Shown here piece after piece: positions 56,749-64,000 of a DNA stretch of 64,000 bases. Under the pieces are notes generated by a model. That model saw nothing but the letters and a program-made list of their open reading frames with translations. It did no database searches and was not told the origin of the DNA. A program made the translations under genes and the position numbers. This DNA comes from Brenneria rubrifaciens (GTDB taxonomy: Bacteria > Pseudomonadota > Gammaproteobacteria > Enterobacterales > Enterobacteriaceae), in assembly GCF_005484945.1 (NCBI RefSeq), contig NZ_CP034035.1:1364001-1428000 (forward strand). The letters are read 5' to 3'. The stretch's first letter is position 1, and each line of letters opens with the position of its first letter.

Positions 56749-57723
56749 ATGGATAATTTTCAAAAAGAGATTGAGGAAAGAACCAACCTCACCTCAGCTA
56801 ACAAGTTTGAACTCTTATTGTTCCGATTGGGGGCAGCGCCTTCCGCATCAAATGATGAACAATCTGAGTTCTTCGGAATCAATGTGTTTAAGCTTCGCGA
56901 AATCGTTCCTATGCCTTCATTGACCAAGGCGGCAGGTATGAAGTCACCCATGCTTGGCATGGTGAACATTCGCGGGCAAATCATCCCCGTTATTGACCTC
57001 CCTGCGGTGGCAGGCTGTGTGCCCGCTACCGGACTCAACATTCTTCTTGTGACGGAATATGCGCGCAGTACTCAGGCCTTTGCCGTGGAAACCGTGGACG
57101 ATATCGTCCGTCTTGACTGGAGTCAGGTCCTTGCCGCAGAGTCTGGTGCGAGCAGCAGCTATATCACAAGTATTGCTCGCCTTGACAACGATAATGCAAG
57201 TAACCGTCTGGCGCTGGTGCTGGATGTAGAACAAATTCTGCATGACATCATACCGGTCGATCGTGATATCCGAATCGAGAATGTGGAAGAAAACAAATAT
57301 TTGATGAAGCCGGGGGCGGTCGCCATTGTAGCGGAAGATTCCAAAGTCGCCCGTTCGCTGCTTGAACAGGGTCTGAATATGATGTCTATTCCTTACAGCA
57401 TGCATATCACCGGACAGGAAGCCTGGAATAAAATCAAGGCGATGGCGCAAGCGGCACAGTCAGAAGGCAAACCGATTTCGGACAAGATTGGGTTTGTATT
57501 AACCGATTTGGAAATGCCGGAGATGGATGGCTTTACGCTGACGCGGAACATCAAACGCGATGATTTTCTAAAAAATATTCCCGTGATTATCCACTCTTCG
57601 CTGTCCGGCAGTGCAAACGAAGATCATGTTCGCAATGTGGGCGCGGATGCGTATGTGGCAAAATTCGAAATTAACGAATTGGCCACCGCCATTCACGGCG
57701 TGCTGGATAAATCGCCTCGCTAA
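56749..57723 (+). CDS. cheV: Chemotaxis protein CheV
   Basis: CheV couples chemoreceptors to CheA and is tuned by phosphorylation. The 324-residue protein has an N-terminal CheW domain (residues 20-165; FGINVFKLREIVPMPSLTKA, GMVNIRGQIIPVIDLP) and a C-terminal receiver domain (from about 180; AIVAEDSKVARSLLEQ, phosphoacceptor in FVLTDLEMPEMDG, VIIHSSLSGSA, lysine in YVAKFEINELA). GAGGAAAGC precedes the ATG at 56749. It stands alone, but flhD, master regulator of flagella and chemotaxis, is 6 kb away. Confidence 0.95.
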   Translation: MDNFQKEIEERTNLTSANKFELLLFRLGAAPSASNDEQSEFFGINVFKLREIVPMPSLTKAAGMKSPMLGMVNIRGQIIPVIDLPAVAGCVPATGLNILLVTEYARSTQAFAVETVDDIVRLDWSQVLAAESGASSSYITSIARLDNDNASNRLALVLDVEQILHDIIPVDRDIRIENVEENKYLMKPGAVAIVAEDSKVARSLLEQGLNMMSIPYSMHITGQEAWNKIKAMAQAAQSEGKPISDKIGFVLTDLEMPEMDGFTLTRNIKRDDFLKNIPVIIHSSLSGSANEDHVRNVGADAYVAKFEINELATAIHGVLDKSPR

Positions 57724-57771
57724 CCTCACGTCATTGCCGTAAGCATGCGAATTGAATGGGGTTGATTGACT

Positions 57772-57794
57772 TGGTGCGACGTCACCATTTTTAT
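57772..57794 (+). terminator. Weak terminator after cheV
   Basis: TGGTG (57772-57776) pairs with CACCA (57783-57787), followed by TTTTTAT. The 5-bp stem makes this a weak candidate. Confidence 0.4.
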
Positions 57795-57812
57795 CCGGTC
57801 ATTTGATGGATA

Positions 57813-57848
57813 TTAAAACAAAGCCGCCAATCCGTTGGGAATGGCGGC
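57813..57848 (-). terminator. Terminator of the tetR / DJ-1 / aldehyde dehydrogenase operon
   Basis: Read on the minus strand, GCCGCCA pairs with TGGCGGC (57823-57848, loop of 12 bases), and TTTGTTTTAA follows. It lies just past the aldehyde dehydrogenase stop at 57861. Confidence 0.8.
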
Positions 57849-57860
57849 GCGACGTCAGAT

Positions 57861-59279
57861 TCAATCAGTTAACAAGGCTGTTACCTGGGTCAGGTTGTCA
57901 GCATAAGGCGCTCGCATGGGTAAATTGGACTCGCCGCCGAGACTCTGCACCACCACCGCTTTGGCATGACTGAAACGGCGGAAACCATAGATGCCGTGAT
58001 AGGCGCCGATACCGGATGCCCCAACGCCGCCGAACGGTACGGATTCAATCGTAGCGTGGGTCATGACATCGTTGACGACCAGCGCGCCGGACGTGGTGCG
58101 CTCGCTGAACCACTGCTGCCGGGCCGTATCCTGGCCGAAGTAGTAGGCGGACAACGGCCGCGGATGCGCGTTGATGTAGTCCAGCGCTTCAGCGGTATTC
58201 CGGTACGTTTTGAGAGGCAGGACCGGCCCGAAGATCTCCTCCTGCATCACTTGCATTTGATCGGTAACATCCAGCACCAGCGTCGGCGCCAGCTTGCGGG
58301 CTACGCGCTCGGCGTTGGCTTCGCCTTCCGGCTCCAGCCCTACCAGCGTGGCGCCTTTGGCGCGAGCATCCTCCAGTAATCTCTGCAATCGTTGGAAATG
58401 ACGTTCGCTAATAATAGCGGTGTAATCCGGGTTGTCCTGTAGCGTCGGGAACGTTCGGGCCATAAAGCGGCGTGCGTGCGCCACAAAAGCGTCGCGGGCC
58501 TGCTCCGGCAGCAGTACGTAGTCTGGAGACATACAAATCTGCCCGGCGTTGAAGGTTTTGACGGTCAATATACGCTCAACGGCCATCGGTATATCGGCAT
58601 CGGTATCCACCAGCACCGGCGATTTACCGCCCAGTTCCAACGTGACCGGCACCAGATTCTCGGCCGCCGCGCGCATCACGTGCCGGCCGATGCTGGTGCT
58701 GCCGGTAAATACCAGGTGGTCGAAGGCTTGCGCGCTGAATGCGGCACCGACGTCAGCATCGCCGAGCACGGTAGTCAGTTCCAGCGGATCGAAGTAACGG
58801 CCGATCAAATCGGCCAGCAATTCAGCCGTGCGCGGGGTCAGTTCCGAAGGCTTGATCAACGCGCGATTACCCGCGGCGAATACGCCGGCCAATGGACAAA
58901 AAGCCAGATTAAGCGGGAAGTTCCACGGACTGATGATACCGACGACGCCCAGCGGCTGATACGTCACCCGCGCCTGCATACCGGGTCCCGGCGCAGGTTG
59001 TTCATCCGGCATCATCCACTGGGTCAGATGCGCCTGCGCATTGCGAAGCGAGCGGATTGGCGCCAGTATATCGGCCATCAGAGTCTGATAGGCGCTGCGA
59101 TGGCCGTAGTCGGCAGTGATCGCGGCTTCCAGCTCATGATGGTGCTGCGTCAGCAACTGTACGGCGCGCTCCAGCCGATCGTGGCGCAGCTCAGCGCAGG
59201 CCGGCCCGTCCTGCACGTGAGCCAATTTCATGGTAGCCACTGTCTCTGTCAGGGAGGCGGCGGTAATTGGGGAATTCAT
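57861..59279 (-). CDS. Coniferyl-aldehyde-dehydrogenase-like aldehyde dehydrogenase
   Basis: This 472-residue NAD(P)-dependent aldehyde dehydrogenase has ISPWNFPLNLAF and FTGSTSIGRH for cofactor binding, the general base E215 in VTLELGGKSP, the nucleophile C249 in FNAGQICMSPDY, and PFGGVGASGIGAYHG near the C terminus. The overall pattern is that of coniferyl aldehyde dehydrogenases, which oxidise the lignin-derived aldehyde to ferulate, but other aldehydes are possible. The start at 59279 has GGAG 6 bases upstream. It is the last gene of a regulator / DJ-1 / dehydrogenase operon, which suggests detoxification of reactive aldehydes. Confidence 0.88.
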   Translation of the reverse strand: MNSPITAASLTETVATMKLAHVQDGPACAELRHDRLERAVQLLTQHHHELEAAITADYGHRSAYQTLMADILAPIRSLRNAQAHLTQWMMPDEQPAPGPGMQARVTYQPLGVVGIISPWNFPLNLAFCPLAGVFAAGNRALIKPSELTPRTAELLADLIGRYFDPLELTTVLGDADVGAAFSAQAFDHLVFTGSTSIGRHVMRAAAENLVPVTLELGGKSPVLVDTDADIPMAVERILTVKTFNAGQICMSPDYVLLPEQARDAFVAHARRFMARTFPTLQDNPDYTAIISERHFQRLQRLLEDARAKGATLVGLEPEGEANAERVARKLAPTLVLDVTDQMQVMQEEIFGPVLPLKTYRNTAEALDYINAHPRPLSAYYFGQDTARQQWFSERTTSGALVVNDVMTHATIESVPFGGVGASGIGAYHGIYGFRRFSHAKAVVVQSLGGESNLPMRAPYADNLTQVTALLTD

Positions 59280-59308
59280 AGGTAACTCCAAGTAAATAAG
59301 TTTGCCGC

Positions 59309-59986
59309 TTAAGCCAGTTGCTTGAGAAGTGCCTCGGCCGCCGCTTCGGAACTGGCAGGGTTCTGGCCGGTAATCAGGTGACCGTCTGTGACAACGTAAG
59401 GTTGCCAGTCGGCGCCTTTTTCATACAGACCGCCGAGTTGCCGGAATTCGTCTTCGATTAGAAACGGGACGACATCGGTCAATTGCGCCGCGGCTTCTTC
59501 GCTATTGGAAAAACCGGTAACCTTACGACCTTTGATCAGCGGCTGACCGTCGGCTGCACGGACGTGACGCAGTACGCCTGGCGCATGACAGACCAAACCA
59601 AGAGGTTTTCCCGCACGTGCAACCGTTTCTATCAATGCAATGGAGTCGGCGTTTTCCGCGAGATCCCAGAGTGGGCCGTGACCGCCCGGATAAAATACCG
59701 TGTCGAAATCATCGGCGTTCACGTCAGCCAGCTTGCCGGTATTGGCCAGCGCTGTCTGTGCTTGCGGGTCGTTACGGAAACGCTCGGTCGATGCGGTCTG
59801 CGCATCGGCTTCGTTACTCTTTGGCTCCAGTGGCGGCTGGCCGCCCAGCGGCGAGACCAACGTGATGTTGGCACCCGCGTCTTTGAACACATAGTAAGGC
59901 GCGGTGAATTCCTCCAGCCAGAAGCCGGTTTTCTTTCCCGTGTTACCGAGACGGTCATGAGAAGTCAGGACGATTAAGACGTTCAT
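59309..59986 (-). CDS. DJ-1/PfpI-family protein (Hsp31-like)
   Basis: This 225-residue protein belongs to the class I amidotransferase-like DJ-1/PfpI superfamily. The nucleophile-elbow cysteine is C133 in LGLVCHAPGVL, preceded by TVFYPGGHGPLWDL, and a conserved glutamate lies in TGFWLEEFTAPYYVF. Relatives act as glyoxalase III, deglycase or chaperone. It is 29 bases upstream of the aldehyde dehydrogenase and 9 bases after the regulator on the same strand, which suggests that all three answer electrophile or aldehyde stress. Confidence 0.9.
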   Translation of the reverse strand: MNVLIVLTSHDRLGNTGKKTGFWLEEFTAPYYVFKDAGANITLVSPLGGQPPLEPKSNEADAQTASTERFRNDPQAQTALANTGKLADVNADDFDTVFYPGGHGPLWDLAENADSIALIETVARAGKPLGLVCHAPGVLRHVRAADGQPLIKGRKVTGFSNSEEAAAQLTDVVPFLIEDEFRQLGGLYEKGADWQPYVVTDGHLITGQNPASSEAAAEALLKQLA

Positions 59987-59995
59987 ATCAATTCC

Positions 59996-60643
59996 TCAGA
60001 TATTGGGTAAAGACGTGCTGGCCGTTGGCTCAGCCGCCTGCACTGCCTCTGGATGAGGCAATAGTAATTCAGTTGCGACCAGTGCCTGATGCAAGGGGGC
60101 TTTGTTCTGGCCGAGTTTGGATAGCAGCGCCGCCCCCAGCCAGAGCTGGTACAGGGTCTGCGTGGTCGTCTCCGGCGCCAGCGCAGGCAGCAACGAGCCG
60201 TCGCGCTGCCCGTCCTCCACCGTTGCCGCGATGCGGGCGATCAGCCGCGTTACCCCCTCGCACAGGATGAAGCGCATGTCCTCGGACAGATCCGCTACCT
60301 CGGCGGCCAGCTTGACCACCAGACAGTGTTCGGCCCAGCCGCCCAGCAACGGGTCATCAATCCACGCCATCCAATAGCGCATCAGGCGTTCGCGGCCACT
60401 GCGCGAATCGGGTGCCAACAGCACGTCCAGACGCTGTTCATAGTCGCGGACATACTCCTCCAGTAGCGCGCAGCCAAAGGCTTCCTTAGAAGGGAAGTAG
60501 TGATAGAACGAGCCTTTGGGAACGTTGCAGGCGTCAAGGATCGTCTTGAGGCCTACCCCGACAAAACCCCTGTGCAGTACGAGTTTGCGTCCGGTGTCGA
60601 GGATATGCTGGCGAGTGAGTGTCGCTTTATTTGTTCTGGTCAT
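59996..60643 (-). CDS. TetR/AcrR-family regulator
   Basis: This 215-residue repressor-type protein has an N-terminal TetR helix-turn-helix (RQHILDTGRKLVLHRGFVGVGLKTILDACNVPKGSFYHYFPSKEAFG, residues 10-56). The C-terminal ligand domain contains cysteines at EHCLVVKL and FILCEGV. NemR-type relatives sense electrophiles through cysteine. It is the first gene of the operon, and a perfect dyad lies 18 bases upstream of its start, so autoregulation is likely. Confidence 0.92.
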   Translation of the reverse strand: MTRTNKATLTRQHILDTGRKLVLHRGFVGVGLKTILDACNVPKGSFYHYFPSKEAFGCALLEEYVRDYEQRLDVLLAPDSRSGRERLMRYWMAWIDDPLLGGWAEHCLVVKLAAEVADLSEDMRFILCEGVTRLIARIAATVEDGQRDGSLLPALAPETTTQTLYQLWLGAALLSKLGQNKAPLHQALVATELLLPHPEAVQAAEPTASTSLPNI

Positions 60644-60660
60644 GTTGAAAGTATAGAAAA

Positions 60661-60681
60661 AAATAGACCGGTCGTCTATTT
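60661..60681. promoter_or_regulatory. Probable TetR-family operator
   Basis: AAATAGAC (60661-60668) and GTCTATTT (60674-60681) are perfect reverse complements separated by CGGTC. The position directly upstream of the TetR-type gene and the TAGAC half-site, as in NemR-type boxes, support an operator. Confidence 0.75.
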
Positions 60682-60760
60682 ATTAGATCACAACGCGCTC
60701 ACTCTTTTCCGCCCCGCCTGAAGCGGATGTGTGGCCGGAAAATGATAGGTTTCGTTATTT

Positions 60761-61038
60761 GGTTGTGACTCAAATGCGTTGTAAGGGGGGTTTTCAATGT
60801 AAGCGGCGATGACGCTGTCATCTATTTCAAATGAGCGGGAAAAGCAGATGGTTTTCCTTGCCAGACGTTTGATGTGAATGCGTAAATTAAGGTTATGCCG
60901 CTCAATTCGCTGTGTAAATATCTTACCTGTCAGGTGTTTTTCTGACGCTATTTCTCGTGTGTAGCAGCCCCAGTCATCGGTGGTGAAAAAACCGATATGA
61001 AAAGGTTTTAACAAATCGAGACGCTTCCGGCAGGTCTG
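60761..61038 (-). mobile_element. Truncated IS1-family element (insB 3' part)
   Basis: This segment matches the left third of the IS1-family element at 457-1230. It begins with GGTTGTGACTC at 60761, like GGTTATGACTC at 457. It encodes the InsB C terminus in one clean frame (CRKRLDLLKPFHIGFFTTDDWG, TQRIERHNLNLRIHIKRLARK, CFSRSFEIDDS). The InsB stop codon has mutated (TAA to CAA), so the frame runs on into flanking sequence. Similarity ends near 61038 after CGGCAGGTCT. InsA and the other end are missing. Confidence 0.82.
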
Positions 61039-61201
61039 TCTCAGTCTGGATAAGTTGTTCAACTTTTAATCAAAAATGATTCAGATGGAGGTAATACCTT
61101 ACTATCCATTGGTGGCATACTGAAAATCACCCAAGTTTATTGGCATAATGTGATTTGAATGGGGAGTTTGATTAGTGAACCGATCTGATGTCTACAGACG
61201 A

Positions 61202-61420
61202 TTAGTTGATCCTGCGACATAAAAATTTGTTTTTTATCACCCCATCGAAGAAACGGCCTTTTGACACCACTGCATCAGAAATAAATTTCCTATAGGTGCG
61301 CTCAGAAACATCAACATATTGATAGATCTCTTTATTTTGAAATTCAATTTCAAGAATACGATTCTCTGGGTCATAGCCAATCGAACGAATCCTTGATGAT
61401 GATACGGGTTGCCGCTGCAA
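61202..61420 (-). CDS. KTSC-domain protein
   Basis: This 72-residue protein is mostly a KTSC domain: VSSSRIRSIGYDPENRILEIEF, a YQYVDVSERTYRKF middle, and SKGRFFDGVIKNKF. KTSC domains occur as small stand-alone proteins or at the ends of larger ones; their function is unknown, although nucleic-acid binding has been suggested. The start appears to be TTG at 61420, with AGGG 8 bases upstream. It is isolated between the IS1 fragment and dsrB. Confidence 0.75.
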   Translation of the reverse strand: MQRQPVSSSRIRSIGYDPENRILEIEFQNKEIYQYVDVSERTYRKFISDAVVSKGRFFDGVIKNKFLCRRIN

Positions 61421-61907
61421 TGCTTATCCCTCATTTGAGTTGAATGCCGAATAGGACTATAAAGGATTTCAAGCACGCTGTGTTGTTGATGTTCATGCTT
61501 ATCAGTCGAAGGTGTACCATAGCTTGGGCTTGTGGCTTAGCAAAATTGATACTAGCAGGGTGAGTCTGATAAAAATTTGAACAAGGCCGCATAAGCGGGC
61601 CGATTAGCAGGGGTTTTAGTTGCTCAACAGGTCATCATTCTGGTGCATATTCAATTCGTATCGACCATTGGCTAAACCTTATAAAATGCGTCGTCAGCAG
61701 ATATAATCAGGCACTCATAATTAAGATGTCCGCTGTAGAGGGCGAGCCTGCGTTGATGGTGGTTGCTACTGTTTCGCCATTTTGGGGTAGATGCGGTGAT
61801 CCTGAATTTTTTCTCTGAGCCGCTCAATTAGAGCGTAAGCCGCAGCTTTTGGCGTTTCGACTAATACCACTATGAACTTTTGATGTACTTTTATTGAGAT
61901 AAAGATA
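61421..61907. other. Intergenic region between the KTSC gene and dsrB
   Basis: Most of these 487 bases show no gene. On the minus strand at 61766-61870 a frame of 34 codons from a GTG is composed like a real protein end; it is listed separately. A repeat or att site was looked for and not found. Confidence 0.45.
61766..61870 (-). CDS. Doubtful 34-residue protein or gene remnant
   Basis: From GTG 61870 the minus strand encodes VVLVETPKAAAYALIERLRE and ends YPKMAKQ before TAG at 61766-61768. The composition is helix-like and protein-like. There is no good ribosome-binding site, and I recognise no family. It could be a small protein divergent from dsrB or the C-terminal relic of a larger gene. 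Confidence 0.22.
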   Translation of the reverse strand: MVLVETPKAAAYALIERLREKIQDHRIYPKMAKQ

Positions 61908-62111
61908 ATGAAAATTAATGATTTAGTGACAGTAAAAACAGATGGGGAAGTGAGGCGGGAAGGCGTGGTTCTGGAGATTGAAGCGTTTCAGGAAGGGACG
62001 ATGTATCTCGTATCGCTTAAGGATTACCCCGCGGGTATTTGGTTTTTTAATGAGGTTGAGAGTAAAGACGGGACGTTTGTAGAGCCGATAAATTCTGTTC
62101 AAAATCTTTAA
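61908..62111 (+). CDS. dsrB: DsrB family protein
   Basis: This 67-residue protein matches E. coli Dsr[42 protein letters not shown] and DGTFVEP. In E. coli dsrB lies next to dsrA and rcsA; its function is unknown and it is reported as sigma-S-dependent. It is cytoplasmic and complete, with a few extra residues at the C terminus. Confidence 0.88.
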   Translation: MKINDLVTVKTDGEVRREGVVLEIEAFQEGTMYLVSLKDYPAGIWFFNEVESKDGTFVEPINSVQNL

Positions 62112-62221
62112 TGTAAAATATAACCGACCTATTCTGGTAAAGCTTAATACCATTCAATGTGATCCCGATCATATTTTATGATCCTATATTATGCTTAGTT
62201 TATTTTCAGCTAGAGAGAATT

Positions 62222-62359
62222 TTGAGAAAATTGCACCGTAGAGGTTTAAAAAAAGTCATTTTTGTCACGACATTAGGTTGTTTGCTTTTGGAAAGCGCTT
62301 ACCCTGTAATCAAATGTGGCTATGAATTGTTACCTATTGCGCACAGCGTTGTCTTATAA
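62222..62359 (+). CDS. Possible small membrane or secreted protein
   Basis: From TTG 62222 a 45-residue frame reads a basic start (RKLHRRGLKKV) followed by a hydrophobic stretch (IFVTTLGCLLLESAYPVI). This looks like a signal or a single membrane helix. The open frame extends upstream to GTG 62159. AGAGAG upstream is a weak ribosome site. I recognise no family, and it may be chance. Confidence 0.3.
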   Translation: MRKLHRRGLKKVIFVTTLGCLLLESAYPVIKCGYELLPIAHSVVL

Positions 62360-63379
62360 AGATAGGTTTTTGCTGAGTATCCGGTTTATTTTTGCCGCTT
62401 TTTTTTAGCGTTGCTTTGATATAATTAGTTGTTATTTAATGAATTTTTAATAAATAATGCGATTAACAATGCGGAGATAAGGCTATGTTGTCTTTACTGT
62501 ATTTTTCCGCCTCGACGATATATGAAGAACGAATGTCAAAACCAAGAATCATAGACTAATAATTGCTCACTGATGGAATAATGTCGCCCTCTGCTTTTAT
62601 TAAAATTTGGATACCCGAATATTATCCATCAGGTATGATCGCAGCATTTGATTTCTGAGTGTTTTCATCCTGTGTATTATTTCAATGTTAATTGCGAATA
62701 AGGACATTTTAGTAGCGACATTGTTCATATTGGTTTGCAGCGGGATTTAATCAGTCAGTTAAATTATCAAGAAAGCCGTAAATTAATTGTAATATAAAGT
62801 TCTGATTAATGTTCATTATTAATAACAATAAAGATTATTACTTTCATTCTCAAACATCACCGCTCTCATCTATGTGTCAGAACGGAAATTAAGTTCATTC
62901 CTGCCAAACTCGATGTAGCCAGGTTCTCTGGGTGAGATTTGGACTTCATTCTTCCCTACCGCGTTGTTTTGCAGCGCTGTCGCTTAAGCTAATCAGATCG
63001 TGAGTATACCGGGCGAGGTTTGGAATTTCGTCACCTTCAGTAAAGAACTCATCTCAGGTGTTCCGCTTAGCATGATTTGTGAGCAAACCGCTGAATTCTC
63101 AGTCTGATAAAAGATTGCTGAAAATCATTTCAACACTTATTGAAAGAAATCATTTGGTTAAAAACATAAATTATAAGTAAGAAATGTAAACCTTAAAGGT
63201 CATATGGAATGCTGTGATGCTTATAAATCCTCTTAACTATCATTCATATAGCTGTAATTTTTTTTCTCTATCATATTATTTGTGACATGTTATGTAATAT
63301 TTAATGCCGTTTTTTGAATAAAAAAAGTGCATTTGAGAGCTCTTACCAGATGAAAAATCGCACACAACGCTTTCAAAAA

Positions 63380-63395
63380 TGTGATCTACATCACA
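63380..63395. promoter_or_regulatory. CRP-binding site of flhDC
   Basis: TGTGATCTACATCACA matches the CRP consensus TGTGA-N6-TCACA exactly and is flanked by AAA and TAA. Its centre is about 72 bases before the proposed start of transcription, a typical activating position and similar to the flhDC arrangement in E. coli. Confidence 0.88.
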
Positions 63396-63423
63396 TAATC
63401 ATCAAAATCACTACTCGCTCGCG

Positions 63424-63453
63424 TTGTATGTGCTACGGATTAGGCGGTACAGT
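63424..63453 (+). promoter_or_regulatory. Probable flhDC promoter
   Basis: TTGTAT (63424-63429) and TACAGT (63448-63453) are 18 bases apart. A start near 63460 places the CRP site at about -72 and the RcsAB-like box at about +4. An alternative pair, TTGCTC (63453-63458) and TATACT (63476-63481) with 17 bases between, cannot be excluded. Confidence 0.5.
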
Positions 63454-63463
63454 TGCTCTGTTT

Positions 63464-63477
63464 TAGGATTAATCCTA
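63464..63477. promoter_or_regulatory. RcsAB-like box downstream of the flhDC promoter
   Basis: TAGGATTAATCCTA is a perfect 14-base palindrome close to the RcsAB consensus TAAGAATATTCCTA. RcsB represses flhDC in enterobacteria from just downstream of the transcription start, which matches this position. Confidence 0.65.
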
Positions 63478-63720
63478 TACTTTGGATGGGAGTGATTTCC
63501 GTTATGGATTCCAAGAAGTAAGGAAGAATGGATTCTCAGGAAAATGTATAAAGCTGGCAGCAGTAAGCGATGTTACTGTCCTAATTAAGTAATGTGAATG
63601 TAATAATCGGCACTGGCACTGATAGTTTTTTATGCCATCAATGGAGAGTGATTTTTGTACTGGGCGATAAGGTCTATCACCTAACTTATGTTTTAAACAT
63701 AGCCTATCGGGGTGGGAAAT

Positions 63721-64000
63721 ATGGGTACCTCTGAATTACTCAAACACATTTATGACATTAATCTGTCTTATTTGTTACTTGCACAACGCTTAATTAATGA
63801 CGAAAAAGCGTCTGCGATGTTTCGTTTGGGCATTGACGAAGCAATGGCTGATATGCTGATGCAACTGACTTTGCCGCAAATGGTGAAATTAGCAGAAACT
63901 AATCAACTGATATGCCATTTCCGCTTCAATGATCACAATACAATCAAACTCTTGACTCAAGAGTCACGTGTGGACGATCTGCAACAGATTCACACGGGAA
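63721..64000 (+). CDS. flhD: Flagellar master regulator FlhD (cut by window edge)
   Basis: The frame from ATG 63721 gives 93 residues without a stop, beginning [20 protein letters not shown], with [36 protein letters not shown] and [12 protein letters not shown]. This is FlhD, which forms the FlhD4C2 activator of flagellar class II genes. About 20 to 25 residues and flhC should follow beyond the window. The TGGGAAAT before the ATG is a weak ribosome site, so translation may need help, for example from CsrA binding in the leader. Confidence 0.95.
   Translation, partial: MGTSELLKHIYDINLSYLLLAQRLINDEKASAMFRLGIDEAMADMLMQLTLPQMVKLAETNQLICHFRFNDHNTIKLLTQESRVDDLQQIHTG

Larger units (their letters stand above)
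62360..63720. other. Long regulatory region upstream of flhD
   Basis: About 1.36 kb without a credible gene. A 24-codon frame at 62485-62559 (MLSLLYFSASTIYEER) has a GGAG upstream but no known relatives. The last 350 bases carry the flhDC control elements listed separately (CRP site, promoter, RcsAB-like box) and then an untranslated leader of about 260 bases, rich in GGA, that may be a CsrA target. Long flhDC upstream regions are normal in enterobacteria. Confidence 0.6.

Noticed and set aside
60688..61062. A 124-residue minus-strand protein
   Set aside because: It is the IS1 InsB C terminus fused by chance to flanking sequence after truncation at one end and loss of the stop codon at the other.

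Overview
The window comes from an enterobacterium, most likely a plant-associated Pectobacteriaceae genus (Brenneria, Pectobacterium or Dickeya type). The conserved block yecF / uvrY-uvrC-pgsA / tRNA-Gly-Cys-Leu near one end and flhD at the other are enterobacterial chromosome backbone. The aldehyde dehydrogenase resembles coniferyl-aldehyde dehydrogenases, which would fit a host with woody tissue. The genus is inferred from content and gene order only.

Region 1 (1-2.8 kb) is insertion-sequence debris around a tRNA-Lys with a CTT anticodon: an IS630-family transposase cut by the window edge, a complete IS1-family element with a 9-bp target duplication but a broken insB, and a badly decayed IS5-family transposase. 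Region 2 (2.9-7.45 kb) is backbone: yecF, uvrY, uvrC, pgsA and a three-tRNA operon with its own promoter and terminator. uvrY, the GacA-type response regulator, carries an in-frame TGA at codon 35 while the rest of its frame is clean. Directly after tRNA-Leu lies a wrecked P4-type integrase (7.6-8.85 kb), and the next 50 kb or so look accessory.

Region 3 (9.1-27.6 kb) is an anaerobic cobalamin pathway. L-threonine kinase, CobD and a zinc alcohol dehydrogenase lie on the minus strand. Divergent from them, a cobalamin riboswitch ending in a Shine-Dalgarno-sequestering hairpin precedes a 17-gene operon, cbiABCDETFGHJKLP-cobUSCT. The cobalt transporter genes cbiMNQO, which sit between cbiL and cbiP in Salmonella, are absent. 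Region 4 (27.9-34 kb) is a compact operon: an RpiR-family regulator, a polyamine-type ABC importer with a Tat-type binding protein, and a creatinase-like M24 hydrolase that has lost most metal ligands. I infer uptake and hydrolysis of an unidentified small nitrogen compound.

Region 5 (34.8-56.4 kb) is a type VI secretion cluster in the gene order of the Vibrio cholerae VAS locus: tssBCEFG, fha, tssJKL, clpV, vasH, vasI, tssA, tssM, vasL, plus a Sel1-repeat lipoprotein. It has no hcp, vgrG, PAAR or recognisable effector, so the needle and cargo must be encoded elsewhere. Region 6 (56.7-60.7 kb) holds cheV and a minus-strand operon of a TetR regulator, a DJ-1/PfpI protein and an aldehyde dehydrogenase, with a perfect inverted repeat just upstream as the probable operator. 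Region 7 (60.7-64 kb) holds a second, truncated IS1 relative, a KTSC-domain protein, dsrB, doubtful small ORFs and a long leader to flhD with a near-consensus CRP site and an RcsAB-like box.
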